A stretch of 64,000 nucleotides of DNA from Bostrychus sinensis (lineage: Eukaryota > Chordata > Actinopteri > Gobiiformes > Eleotridae), in contig CM036244.1 of the NCBI GenBank assembly GCA_020698575.1, positions 13,554,534 to 13,618,533 of the forward strand, written 5' to 3'. A program made the translations under genes and the position numbers. Below, one piece after another: positions 12,279 through 22,700 of the stretch. The notes below the pieces were generated by a model. The model worked only from the letters and a program-made list of their open reading frames with translations, had not been told where the DNA came from and ran no database searches. Within the stretch, counting starts at the first letter, position 1, and each line of letters opens with the position of its first letter.

Positions 12279-13009
12279 CAGAGGTGGAGGAAGTACTCAA
12301 AATCTGTACTCTGTTATTTCAAAAAATATACTGTGTATATATATGTTATAGAAGTAGAAGTGCTTAGCAAAATTACTTAAATGTACTTGCCTGCTACTAG
12401 CACTACTAGTACTGCTACTTCCACTATTATTGCTACTACTAGTTTTACCAATGCTACTACAACAGCTACTACTATTTCTATTACTGCTACTAGTCTACTA
12501 CAATTACTAGCCTTTGTAGTGTCAAAATAAAAATAGTGATATCACCTTAAAAACCTCAAAACAATTATAGGCAGTCAAAAAAAAAGTATTTAAAATCTGT
12601 ACTCAATTAAAAGTACTGTTACTTCAAATATAATATTACTAAAGTATAAGTAATAGTACCAAACAAAAAATTTACTCAAGTAAAAAAGCACATTTGGATG
12701 TTTTTTGCAAAATCCTTTTCTTTTTCTGCTTCTTCTTCTGCTTCTTTTTCTTCTTTTTGTTCTTCCCCAAGTTTTGAAACCTGAAGTCAGTTGTGCTGCT
12801 CACTACACCACAGAAAACAAAAAATACTTTTATTTGCATAAACAATTTAAAGTTTTACTCAAGTAAAAGTAAAAATAAAATCATCCAAAATTGACTTAAG
12901 TAAAAGTAAGAGTATTCTCTACAAAATGTACTCTGAAAGTACTTTTTCTTCAAAAAATGTACTTAAATAATTTACTTGAGTAAAAGTATCTTGTTACTGT
13001 CCACCTCTG
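12279..13009. mobile_element. Non-autonomous hAT-like element (CAGAGGTGGA ends) with internal CTA/ACT repeats
   Basis: It starts CAGAGGTGGAGGAAGTACTC and ends GTTACTGTCCACCTCTG, an inverted pair of the type ending many fish hAT elements. AAGTACTCAAGTAAAAGTA-like motifs recur throughout. A CTACTA/ACTGCTACT-rich stretch lies at about 12390-12510. The 8-bp flanks (CTAAATAT, TGTTGGAG) do not match, so the insertion is old or rearranged. A second truncated piece follows at 13049-13175. Confidence 0.65.
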
Positions 13010-13048
13010 TGTTGGAGATTTTAAAAACTTACATGAGTATAACCAACA

Positions 13049-13175
13049 CTTCTTCCTCAAAAATGTACTCAGGTTAAAATATTTCTTTGAAAGTTAAAAG
13101 TATATTTTCCTAAGAAGAAAAAAAAAAGAGTATTATGTACTTGAGTAACAATATCGAGTTACTTTCCTCCTCTTC
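13049..13175. repeat. Fragment of the CAGAGGTGGA hAT-like family
   Basis: Motifs AAAATGTACTCAGGTTAAAAT and GTACTTGAGTAACAATATCGAGTTACTTTCCTCC match the terminal region of the element just upstream. Only one end is present. Confidence 0.55.
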
Positions 13176-13299
13176 TAAATATTGCTGGGAACTGTGCGTT
13201 TTGTAACAGGATCTTAGTTCATGGGCAGATTTGACCTTAATAACTTGTACGGGCTGCATCATCTCGGGACAGAGGAAGACTGATGCGACTGGATATGTG

Positions 13300-13380
13300 G
13301 GCCTTTGACCCGGGTCACTTCCCTTAAAGGCTGACGGAGCAGGAAGGACAGACCAAACCTGACCTTTGAACCCCAACTTC
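13300..13380. promoter_or_regulatory. Candidate intronic nuclear-receptor-type site cluster
   Basis: TGACCTTTGAACC at 13360-13372 is the reverse complement of GGTTCAAAGGTCA, close to a DR1 element of the HNF4/RXR type. TGACCCGGGTCA at 13306-13317 is a perfect 12-bp palindrome of two GGGTCA half-sites. Further TGACC-like half-sites lie nearby. The surroundings are not recognisable repeats. Function is inference only; no conservation data are available. Confidence 0.25.
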
Positions 13381-14480
13381 CCCTTTAACCTGCACTCACC
13401 ATGGCAACAAGCGTAGAAAAAGAAGCCATCTCCATTTCCTGGTGCTGTCTCAAACACTTTCTCTGCTTTGGGTTCATTGTTGGCTCAAAATGGTGTTTTC
13501 TCTTCTGTTGGGTGTCACATGGACCTTATGTGCTCCTCAGTAGGAAATGTAGTCATCATCCTCACGGTCTTGGCTTTTTAGTTTTACTCGATACAGCAAA
13601 GTTATAGTTTTTTTTTTTTTTTTGTCAATATCATCATCATCACAATCATTATGTTCAAGTCTTAAAGATCTAGTGCCCCATGTTTCACTGCAATACTTGT
13701 ATTTACATTTTCTTAAAACACTATTAAAACAAGATGCCTTCTGACCTAATGCTGAATTTTGTAGGCCCTTTTCCAAACGTCTCTAAGGTTAAATCTACTT
13801 TAAATGCATTCGTTTGTTTTTTTTCAGTCTCTTCATCTCGTTCATCACCAGATCTGTCAGTGAATTAGCTTTAAAAAGGTCAGAGGTCAAGGACAATGAC
13901 TAAGGACAAGCAAATTGACCACTGAAAGCTCTGAAGATCCATCACTGTCACTTCAGAGATCAATGGCCACAAGTGTAACATTTCCTGCTGTTACATCCCT
14001 CCATAATTTTTTTGGGAGGTAGAGAAAAATGAGTCAGTTACATTTTGAATATTGTTTTTTTTTTTTTCCCCTGTAGCAGCGTTGGACAGATGTGCATCTA
14101 AATTGCAGCTCGATTGGTATATTCTACAACCACAAAAGCAGCTGATTAATTAGTCTAGTTTAGTTGTTTATGTTATTGTGCGGTCCTGAATTTACTTAAG
14201 GTTACATTGTAAGCAACTTTTTTTTTTTGACTGTGGTAATTTTGCACTTGTTAGAAAGGTTATTTCCAATAAGTCACAGTATAAAAACATTAAAGGAGTA
14301 TTTTGACATTACATTTTCAGTTTTTTAATTTTTGCTTTTCCATCTGGTCTGGACCCAAAATAGGGCAATGGCATGTTCTTAGCAGGTTGTGAAGTGCAAC
14401 AATTTTGTGAAAAATTATACAAAATATATACAATAGTTTACATGTATTGCTATGTATTATGTGAATTAGATTACATTGAC

Positions 14481-15012
14481 AAGGTAAAAGGCCTCCTATT
14501 ATGCTAAATTGACTTTTTTGAGCTTTTAACCATGTTATAATGTTGTTTGCACCTGAAAAACATACCTGGAGTAGAACTGTCACATGTTTAAAAAGTCCTG
14601 TAATCCTGTTGTTGTCCCCTTCTCAGGAGCTGGAAACGCTCGGTCTCATGGCTCTACAAAGACACATGAAACCCAGAAGTGCCCCTGCGCATTTCTAAAA
14701 CCCATACACCATCACTGGACTCATTCTGATCATTTCAACTCTTAAACTGTTGTCACTCCAACCAATCAGCTCATTTATTTATCTGTTAGTGTCATGCTGA
14801 TAATAGCCATGCTAAATAGCCATTTATTGCTATTTCCTTCTCTTACTCAGACACTTAATCCAACTGTTTTCTGCAATGTCAAAATAACTGCTTCCGAAAA
14901 TATGTTTTCCATAGATATACATTATTTTAAGTTAAAAAAACGTGAAGTACCAATGCAAAGTGTCCAAAATGATTTAAAAAAGCATGGAAAAAACTTACAA
15001 CGGGACCTTTAA
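14481..15012 (+). repeat. MITE-like family A, near-complete copy
   Basis: It starts AAAAGGCCTCCTATTATGCTAA and ends with ACAACGGGACCTTTAA. The interior matches 52344-53070, including the ACCATGTTATAATGTTGTTT block near the left end and CATACACCATC in the middle. Ends are inverted relative to each other (AAAGG(T)CC...). It is not coding. Confidence 0.7.
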
Positions 15013-15145
15013 ATGGACAAGACTGTAATGATGATAGGGATAACTTTGATTCCCGAGATGACATTTTTCATTTTGTCCTTGCTAACCAAATACAAACTGT
15101 GTGAGCCATACATCAGTGCATTTTGAGCTACAGCTGGACCCTGGG

Positions 15146-15171
15146 CTTGACTACTACTACTACTACTACTT
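15146..15171. repeat. Short ACT microsatellite
   Basis: About eight perfect TAC/ACT units. It is short, unlike the large ACT arrays at 30440 and 49060. Confidence 0.9.
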
Positions 15172-15949
15172 TCATGCAGTGTCTCGTATCCACTGAAATA
15201 ACTGAAATTGTCCCCATTGTTCTGTAGAGACCCAACAATAGCCACCACACAGTAATCCAGTGTCATTCTATCAAAGCAGTCCCAAATCAAACTTGACATG
15301 CCACAAGATTTGATCTTTTTCAACTGAACCGACTGTGGCATCCAATTATTACAACTTTCATTTGTGAAATCAGACATGCAGTATCGGGACACACAGTAGT
15401 ATGGTTTTGCCTAAATTCCTGTCATTGCAGTGTTGCAGTAAAAAGTCGTACGAGGAGACTGAAATCTGCCTTTGTCTCTCAGATGAATAGTGTTCATGTG
15501 TGTATGGCGTCTTTGTGTATTTTTTGCATTTTGTCCCACTCAATGAATAACGTTTCTATTCAAAGCTTCTGCAGACTTGGAGCTACTGCTGGATATCCTG
15601 TTGATACCACACTGGCCTATTCTTTCGTCTCGAGTGTGTAGCCCTCGTTGTACGTAGCTGTCGTTGCATGGTTGTGGTTAATTACAAATCCCCTTTGTGT
15701 ATGTTTCAGTCTTTTTGTGTGTTTTTGTCATTTTGCCTCATTCGAACTGAAAAAGCCACTGTACCATTCAAATGTCATTGGTAACTTTAGTTGTGGCGTC
15801 TGGACTGAAGGCAATACCACTGTATGACCACATGCAGTAAATAATGTGAGATTTAGCTTTTGAAGAATATCCACAAAACTTTGGATAGGGATGATGAGAA
15901 ATGAAAACAGGGACCTCTTAAGACTAACACATTTAACAGGAAGAAACAT

Positions 15950-17311
15950 TAAAGGGGAATATATTATGCAAAATCGACTTTTCTGAGCTTTTTACCATGT
16001 TATAATGTTGTTTCCTTATCAAAAACTTACCTGGAGTTGTGTTTTGTTTCGCGCACATCTGTTTAAGTAATCCTGTATTCTCTGGTGCAGCGTTTCGCAG
16101 GCCTCAGAACGCTCAGTTCCATGAAACTCCGCCCACTCCAGAAAACACTGACCAATCAACAAGCCCTCTAAATCCAGTCTGCTCTCATTTATCCCAAAAA
16201 TAGCGATGTAACGATATCAGAATCTTATTTCTGTGTGAAAAGCTCTTTGGGTGACTTCTGTCATAGGTAAAGTGCTATATAAATACGATTCCCTTCCCTT
16301 ATAGCATGGCATTTGATACAATAGGCTCACAGTATTGTAGAAATGCTAACAATAACAAAACCTATTCTCCTACAATGCCCTGACAAGTCTTCAGTGCATT
16401 AATTATTGTGGTTTTTCAAAAGATTAAAACTAAATTAGCTAACAGTTATGAAAAATTGACTTTTCTGAGCTTTCTACTGTGTTATAACGTTGTTTCCTTA
16501 TCAAAAACTCACCTGGAGTTGTGTTTTGTTTCATTCATGCATGTTTGAGTAATCCTTTATTCTTTTACATTGAGTTTGTGCGAGGCCAAAAGCTTGTTTC
16601 ACCTGTGTCTGCCTTTTCCACCTGACCACCCCATACCCCCAACCCCCCCCCCCCCCCCCAACCCCCCCACCCCCTCCTCTCATGGTTTTGTCCTGTTCAG
16701 GAAGCACTGCTACAGCTCACGTCTCCCCCGCTGCAACCAAACAAACCCACCTCAAACAGCAGCAGACAACATTCAAACACTGCTTCTGCACTGCCACATG
16801 TGGAGGGAGGGCTCTTAAAGGGACAGGGACATAATCTGAGCCTTTCTCACAGAGTCAAATAATGAGTTTCTTCAAATAAGGTTTTTTTCAATAATTATTG
16901 CCTTTTCTGACCAACAAAACATGAGATCTAGGTATGTTTTCTAAATTAATAAAAAAAAAAAGCATAATATAGTCCTTTTAATAGCAATAATTGTGTCATG
17001 TTGGCTGCTTAAATAGAGCAAAGGATCATGGTCTATGTATAGTTCCCTTTGCTTGTTTACTATTTCTCTCTAACTAAACAATGCATATCAGCCCCAGGAG
17101 CTTACCATTTGATATTGTATTAATATTGCCATTGTTACATTTCTACCAAAAACACTGCCATCTGCTCTTCACCTGTTTCTTTATGGCACCAGTAGAATGT
17201 TTTCTTTTAGTCAGATAATGTTTTTAAAGCATGTAAAATGTGCAGTGCTGTTTTGGAGGTGAACAAGATTGGTTTAAAAAGATGAATAAAAGCATAATAT
17301 AGCCCCTTTAA
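15950..17311 (+). repeat. Cluster of MITE-like family B fragments
   Basis: 15950-16200 and 16441-16565 are two 5' halves (AATCGACTTTTCTGAGCTTT ... CACCTGGAGTTGTGTTTTGTTTC). 17105-17311 is a 3' half ending GGTTTAAAAAGATGAATAAAAGCATAATATAGCCCCTTTAA. Between them 16815-16985 has related ends (AAAGGGACAGGGACATAAT and GCATAATATAGTCCTTTTAA). A run of C at about 16638-16658 lies inside. Near 16250-16300, GTAAAGTGCTATATAAATA resembles an L2-type LINE 3' end. Confidence 0.65.
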
Positions 17312-17357
17312 GAGCACTTTTGGCGTTGACTAGCAGCAAATTGTTTTTAACTATTAA

Positions 17358-17505
17358 ATCCACTCACAAACCAGGGTACTCTTTGGCAGTCCCAAGCCTG
17401 GGTGAATGAAGAGGGTTGCATCAGGAATGGCATCAGGCATAAAACCTGCCAAATCAATATGCAAATCACTGCACACTAGGGGGCAGATGGTTTAATGTGG
17501 CAACC
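17358..17505 (+). repeat. Dispersed SINE/LINE-tail repeat
   Basis: Carries GGGTACTCTTTGGCAGTCCC, GGTTGCATCAGGAATGGCATC, AAACCTGCCAAATCAATATGC and CACTGCACACTAGGGGGCAG, ending GTGGCAAC. Same order as the copies at 18775, 38895, 41510, 57965 and 61095. Confidence 0.75.
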
Positions 17506-18774
17506 ATGTGATGATGCTGAAGTCACAATGTTATTTTCTTATGTTGTTAACTTGGCTAACCTTGTCCATGGCTATGACATGGTTTGTTTTTGTTGGTCTG
17601 GCCGCTTTACGAGCTCTGGAGGAAGTGAAGGAGAGAAGAACAGTGGGAATTCTTTGGTTGAAGTGAGAGCCAAGAGCCTGTGTGTCAACAAGGTCACTTA
17701 TTTTTAGCAACCACTGTCCTCTGCTGCTTTTCCTGCTCGGACACACACTCAAGACATATACATGCCATTTCCATGTGGCCAAAGAAGTGCACTGTTTTGC
17801 ATCTTGGAACAATCCTACTTTCATTCATGAGAGAATCTGATATTGAACTCAAATTTCTCAAATGTTTTCTATATCCATTGGCTGATTCTTATCAAATTAA
17901 ACCTACACAACAATGCAAGTGGAGGAATTCAGGACTCAAAAGCAGAATAAACTAAAGAATATAGCCAGGATTTAGCTATACTATTACATTTAATGTTTTT
18001 TTTTTCTTTTTCTTTTTTTTTTTTTTTTTTTTGCCTTATTGCAAAGATATTTAACTATTCACACAAGCAGAAAATATCAATAATTTTTCAGAGTTGAATT
18101 TAAAAGTTTAAACTTCAGTGGTGGAGACTTTTACTGAAGTATTACTGAACCCTTATGGTAACCCTGTCTTAATTCTTGTACTTGACTTTTAGTTTGGTGA
18201 TCATTTTGGCTGTGTTAAAGCATGGGAAATGAATTTTTGCCAAAAATTATATTTTTAGACACATTTTGAGTGTTTTTTATTTTTTGAAGCCATGCATACT
18301 CATAAATGTTTATACTTACTTTTGCACCTTTCATGACCGTAATGTGCAAAAAAGTACACGTTCAAAAACTGCTATAAAATTGTCAAAGATTTATTTTACT
18401 TTTTTGCATAAATCTATTTATTAGATTATTTTGATTATTATTTATTTACTATTTATTATTTGGAAAATAATTTTTTTTTTATGTTTTCGTGTAATACATT
18501 TTTCAAAATGTATATAATGAGACATGAAAATCCATAACATTTTAATTAATTTAATGTTTGGTAGTTTTGAGAAGAAATGAAGTATGAAAAAATAAAATAA
18601 AATATTGATGTTTGATGATTTTATAGGAGTTTTTTGAGCATACATTTCTGTACACAAAGGACACGAAAGGTGCAACATTTATGGGGAGCAAAAAAATTAA
18701 CTTTTGTAAAATATGTAGAAAACATACTTATTGAATACTTATTGATTAAAATACTATTGCTTTAAATCACCGCA

Positions 18775-18890
18775 AGTAGCCCCAACCCAGTGTACTCTTT
18801 GTACCAGTCCCAACCCTGGATAAATGCCAAAGTCAATATGCAAATCTCTGTGCAGTAGGAGGCAGTTGATTTGCGTTGGTGAATCCTGAA
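18775..18890 (+). repeat. Dispersed SINE/LINE-tail repeat, internally shortened
   Basis: Has CCCAGTGTACTCTTTGTACCAGTCCCAACCCTGGATAAATG, then jumps to TCAATATGCAAATCTCTGTGCAGTAGGAGGCAG. The usual GTGTCAGGAAGGGCATC middle is deleted. Confidence 0.65.
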
Positions 18891-18964
18891 GGAAAAAGCC
18901 AAAAGCAAAATGATGAGTATTTGTTGCAGATTTGGTTGCAGTTGTACTCACACAAACCTAACAT

Positions 18965-19031
18965 TTAGTAGTTTTTTTTACTTGTTGATTACTTTTACTA
19001 GTACAGATTTTGAGTACTTTTCCCACCTCTG
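18965..19031. repeat. End fragment of the CAGAGGTGG hAT-like family
   Basis: Ends TTTTGAGTACTTTTCCCACCTCTG, the inverted terminus of the family at 12279-13009. No matching opposite end is near. Confidence 0.5.
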
Positions 19032-20289
19032 AAAACCTGCATTTTCTTCCGTAAGAAACAGCCTTTTTGTACCCCTGCAATGCCAACATGTTACACAAAG
19101 GTTTCACTCAACAATAAACTCAGTGTTGCATGTAATTCTCCTTTTGTTTAGAGGCCATTTGTGTTGGCTGCATCTCACAAACCTCTGTCCTGTAGCAATG
19201 TGGTTTTGATTTGGGAGCGTGTCCTGCGTGAGCTAATGGCCTCTCTACAGCTGATGTGTGTGCAGGCACGTGTCTCGCTGTGTCATACACCGAAAACAGT
19301 GCTACAGGCAGAGCTCGGACATGTGTGATGAATTTGAATTTGTGAGCCAGAAGAATAACTGTGCAGTGACCTCATCATGTAATTTGGCCAAAATGTACAA
19401 TAAGACATCACCTGAAGACAAGGAAACTAAACAGAAATTCTCTCGAGTTATAGGTTGGAGTGATATGAACTGAACTTTCCAGAGTAAAGTTGTCATCAGT
19501 GAAAGTTTTGCCAAGATGAATGTGAAGAAAGGGTCAAAACAATTTACTAAACACTGAAATATAAACACTAATCAAATAATAACATCTGCACACAATAACA
19601 ATAATGGGTACCTTTGTTTTGTTTCAGCATACACAGATGTTTTAGCTAATCAGACATTTTAATTTCACTATATCACTCACAAACTGTTCCCTGTCCCATT
19701 TTAAGTAAACTCTTTGGTGAAGATGTTAGTTCCCTGTCTGTTTCGTGGGAGATCTGGGTTTGATTCGGTCCCAAGCGCTGATAAATAGAGAGAGGATTGT
19801 GCCATGAAGAACACCTTGCGTTAAACAAAACAAGTCAAACTAAATATGGAGACTATGGCTGCACCAAACCACGATGCATTTGTGGTAAAGACCAAAATGC
19901 TTTGTAGCAGATAGTTGTATGAAAAACAAAATTACTTTTGGTATGAAGTTTTGATACCTGGCGGGTTTTGAGACAGGGGCCAAAGAAAGCTACGGGCAGC
20001 CACATCACATTTAGCTCCATGTTTTGACTTTTGACCTCCACAGCACAGGACAGACCTCCATACAAGTAGATGGGCAAAAACAAAGGTAAAACATGCGTAT
20101 TGCTGTGTGTTGTGAAAGACAGACCTGACTTCACGGTCAGAGCCACACGGACTCTTGTCTCTGAATCTCAGAGTCACAGGCTGCAGGCTGTGCCTCTGAG
20201 TAGGTCTGCTCTTTGCTCACATCATACCCTGCACATGCTCACAATGTAGCACAAAGCCACAGAAGCTCCATTCAGACTCATAACACTGT

Positions 20290-20568
20290 ATGAAGCACTG
20301 TATCCACTGATTCCTTGCAGCTCTTTTTCATTTTGTAGTAAAATGGCTTCATTAAAAAAGGAAATAAAAAGCTTTTTTTCCTCTGTTTATGTTAAAAAAA
20401 TGCAACACTTTGCACTCTCCTGCACTCTGCTGGTCTCTTCAACCATTTCTTTGTAATAAACACCAGCAGAGTTTATTACATTTTTTATGTTGTAAAATGT
20501 GCAATGCTGTTCTAGAGGTGACAAAGATTGGTTTAAAAATATGAATGAAAGAATATCCGTTTAATACT
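20290..20568 (+). repeat. MITE-like family B, 3' half
   Basis: Matches 61520-61800: CCACTGATTCCTTGCAGCTCTTTTTCATTTTGTAGTAAAATGGC near the start, and GCAATGCTGTTCTAGAGGTGAC..GGTTTAAAAATATGAATGAAAG near the end. The piggyBac derivative at 20573 begins just after it. Confidence 0.65.
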
Positions 20569-20597
20569 TTAACCCTATAAAACCATTTGTATCATAT

Positions 20598-20978
20598 TTG
20601 CTACTCGAGTTTCTGAGACCTCTAATTTATCAACACGATCAATACTTTGATTTGACCATGAAACCCATGGCTCTGCGAAGGTTTCAGGCTTTGGTTGGCA
20701 CTTCTCTCACAAGCGCAGGAAAGGCCAAAATCGAGTGTGGCAGACCACTGTCCTCTCCAGCAGAAAGTCCAACACCGCCCCGTAAAAGGCCAACCTGTAG
20801 TGTGCCTCTTGATGTAAGAAGGGATGGCATCGATCATTTTTCAACATGGGGAACCCAACAGAGATGCAAGCACTGCACCGGAAATCACTTGTCACATGTC
20901 TACTGCGATAAATGTAAGGTGCACATTTGCCTAAACAAGGACAGGAACTGTTTTTCTGCCTACCACCAAAAGAAAAGG
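20598..20978 (+). pseudogene. piggyBac transposase C-terminal fragment (Cys-rich domain)
   Basis: The open frame keeps the end of the transposase fold (KPMALRRFQALVG) and a Cys/His-rich C-terminal domain: CKHC, YCDKCKVHICLNKDRNC and a final H. This spacing is the zinc-binding domain that recognises piggyBac ends. The DDD catalytic core is absent, so it cannot transpose by itself. The frame runs on into the TA repeat, so the original stop has been lost or displaced. No sign of host use is visible. Confidence 0.8.
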
Positions 20979-20988
20979 GTACAAATAT

Positions 20989-20992
<4 letters not shown>

Positions 20993-21064
<72 letters not shown>
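20993..21064. repeat. (TA)n microsatellite, ~36 units
   Basis: A perfect run of TA dinucleotides directly after the piggyBac C-terminal frame. Its length is likely polymorphic and prone to cruciform formation. It creates spurious Tyr-Ile frames on both strands. Confidence 0.98.
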
Positions 21065-21069
<5 letters not shown>

Positions 21070-21745
21070 CAAAGAGAAAAATTTCCTGAAATGTTCTATA
21101 TAGTCTAAATGTTATGGGTAAAATGTGTTTTTGTATCTTAAGTTAACATTGTCATGAGTAAAAAGTTGCCAAAATTGCCCAATGTATCATATGTGATACA
21201 AAAAAATCTCAGAAACAAAATGCTATGGATTTTTTTTTTTTTTTTTTTTTGATTTTTTTAAGAGGTTTAATAAACATCTTAGAACAAATTAGAATTTTCT
21301 GGCTATTTTTTGTCAGGCTTTAAAGGGTTAATGTTAATGTTATGGCATTCAGACTGGACAACAAAGAAAGAATCTCATTATACAGGAAAACATTACTGTT
21401 CCTTTGTGTTCATATGGCAATAAACACCTTTAATCTTGAAGTATAGTAAGCAGCAGGAACTTTTCTAATTGTCAACAGTTATAGACATACAAAAGTTCCT
21501 GATACATTTTAATTTTATGTATTTGCAACACCATTTTAATGCCAGCTTCTTACTTGACAACCATAAAGCTATTATTCACTATAGTACATACACAGAATCT
21601 GTCCTCATCAGTGGGTGGTTGTGATGTTTATAGAAAGCAGCGCACGTGGAGGCCTAGTGGAGAAACCTCAAGCACGTTACACATATAAGGTGTGGAGAGG
21701 ATCTGTCAGAGAGGGGAAAGAGGAGAGGCCAGGGTGAGTGAGGAA

Positions 21746-21799
21746 GACCAGGCCAAAACCAGGACTGGCAAGGACCAGGCCAAAACCAGGGCTGACGAG
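21746..21799. repeat. 27-bp tandem duplication
   Basis: Two adjacent 27-bp units, each beginning GACCAGGCCAAAACCAGG, with a few differences in the last third. Confidence 0.85.
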
Positions 21800-22312
21800 C
21801 AAGTGTGGACACAGATAGAGCTGAGTTTAGCCAAGAACAAAAATTACTAGACTTGATTCCCACAGAGGCCACCCAGACTCAGAATCTCTCATGCTATCAT
21901 GTTTTGGGAGATAGACTATTGCAGTAATGGAAAATGTAGAGACAACGAGAACTTGTGAAGACAGGCCATTGGTGCCACAGTTGTGTTATTGGAAGAGAGC
22001 AGTAAATCAAAGATGACACTGCTAATCTTAAATGGAAAGTTGCTCGCTGGGACTCATACCAACAAGTGTATTGCTTTGGATGCATTTGTGTGCTGGAGTC
22101 CATTGGAAATGTTCAGTATCACGTTGCTTCTTTCGACTCAACAGCGGTCTTGTGGATACTGCAGGGGTGACATCATAGTTATGAACATATGTTTTTGACC
22201 ATTCTCCTAAGTTAGAATACGACAAGAGATTTGTTTCCATATTTGACCAGTATTTGAATTGGTAACATGAAAATTATGGTAACAACAAAAAGTTGTGTGG
22301 TTGAAATATTAT

Positions 22313-22700
22313 TAAAAGGACTATATTATGCAAAATCAACTTTTCTGAGCTTTCTACCAAGTTATAATATTCTCTCATCAAAAACATATCTGGAGTTGTG
22401 TTTTGCCTCATTCACACATGTTTAAGTAATTATCTATTCTCTGGTGCTGAGTTTCTGAGGCCTCAGAATGCTCAGTTGCACAAACCCCCGCCCACACCCA
22501 GCACTGACCAATCAACAAGCCCTCTACATCCAGTCTGCTCTCATTCATTTGTCCAAAAACATTCTGTACAGCTCTTTTCCCACTGATTCCTCACAGCTAT
22601 TTTTCATTTGTAGTGAAATGGCATCACAAGGAAGCTTAGTGCTCTTTTTCTTTGATTATAAGTTCAGAAGAAAACAACACTCTGCTGCACTCTGCTGCCC
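22313..22700 (+). repeat. MITE-like family B, 5' two-thirds
   Basis: Begins TTAAAAGGACTATATTATGCAAAATCAAC and carries CTCAGAATGCTCAGTTGCACAAACCCCCGCCC and CACTGACCAATCAACAAGCCCTCTACATCCAGTCTGCTCTCATT, as in 15950-16200 and 61255-61810. Confidence 0.7.

Larger units (their letters stand above)
20573..21327 (+). mobile_element. Internally deleted piggyBac element with TTAA target sites
   Basis: TTAA occurs at 20569-20572 and 21328-21331. The ends are CCCTATAAAACC and, inverted, CCCTTTAAAGCC, the terminal type of piggyBac 'Looper'-like elements. Sub-terminal TGTATCATAT and TCTGAGA motifs occur on both sides. The 755-bp body retains only the transposase C-terminus plus 3' sequence, so most of the gene was lost while both ends stayed intact. 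A (TA)n array is inside. Confidence 0.85.

Noticed and set aside
13110..13457. 115-codon minus-strand frame over the candidate regulatory block
   Set aside because: No homology recognised; it partly covers hAT remnant sequence, so coding is unlikely.
15009..15392. 127-codon minus-strand frame
   Set aside because: Includes the short ACT microsatellite (poly-Ser) and no known domain.
20707..21072. Minus-strand 121-codon frame with Tyr-Ile repeats
   Set aside because: It is the TA microsatellite plus the antisense of the piggyBac fragment.
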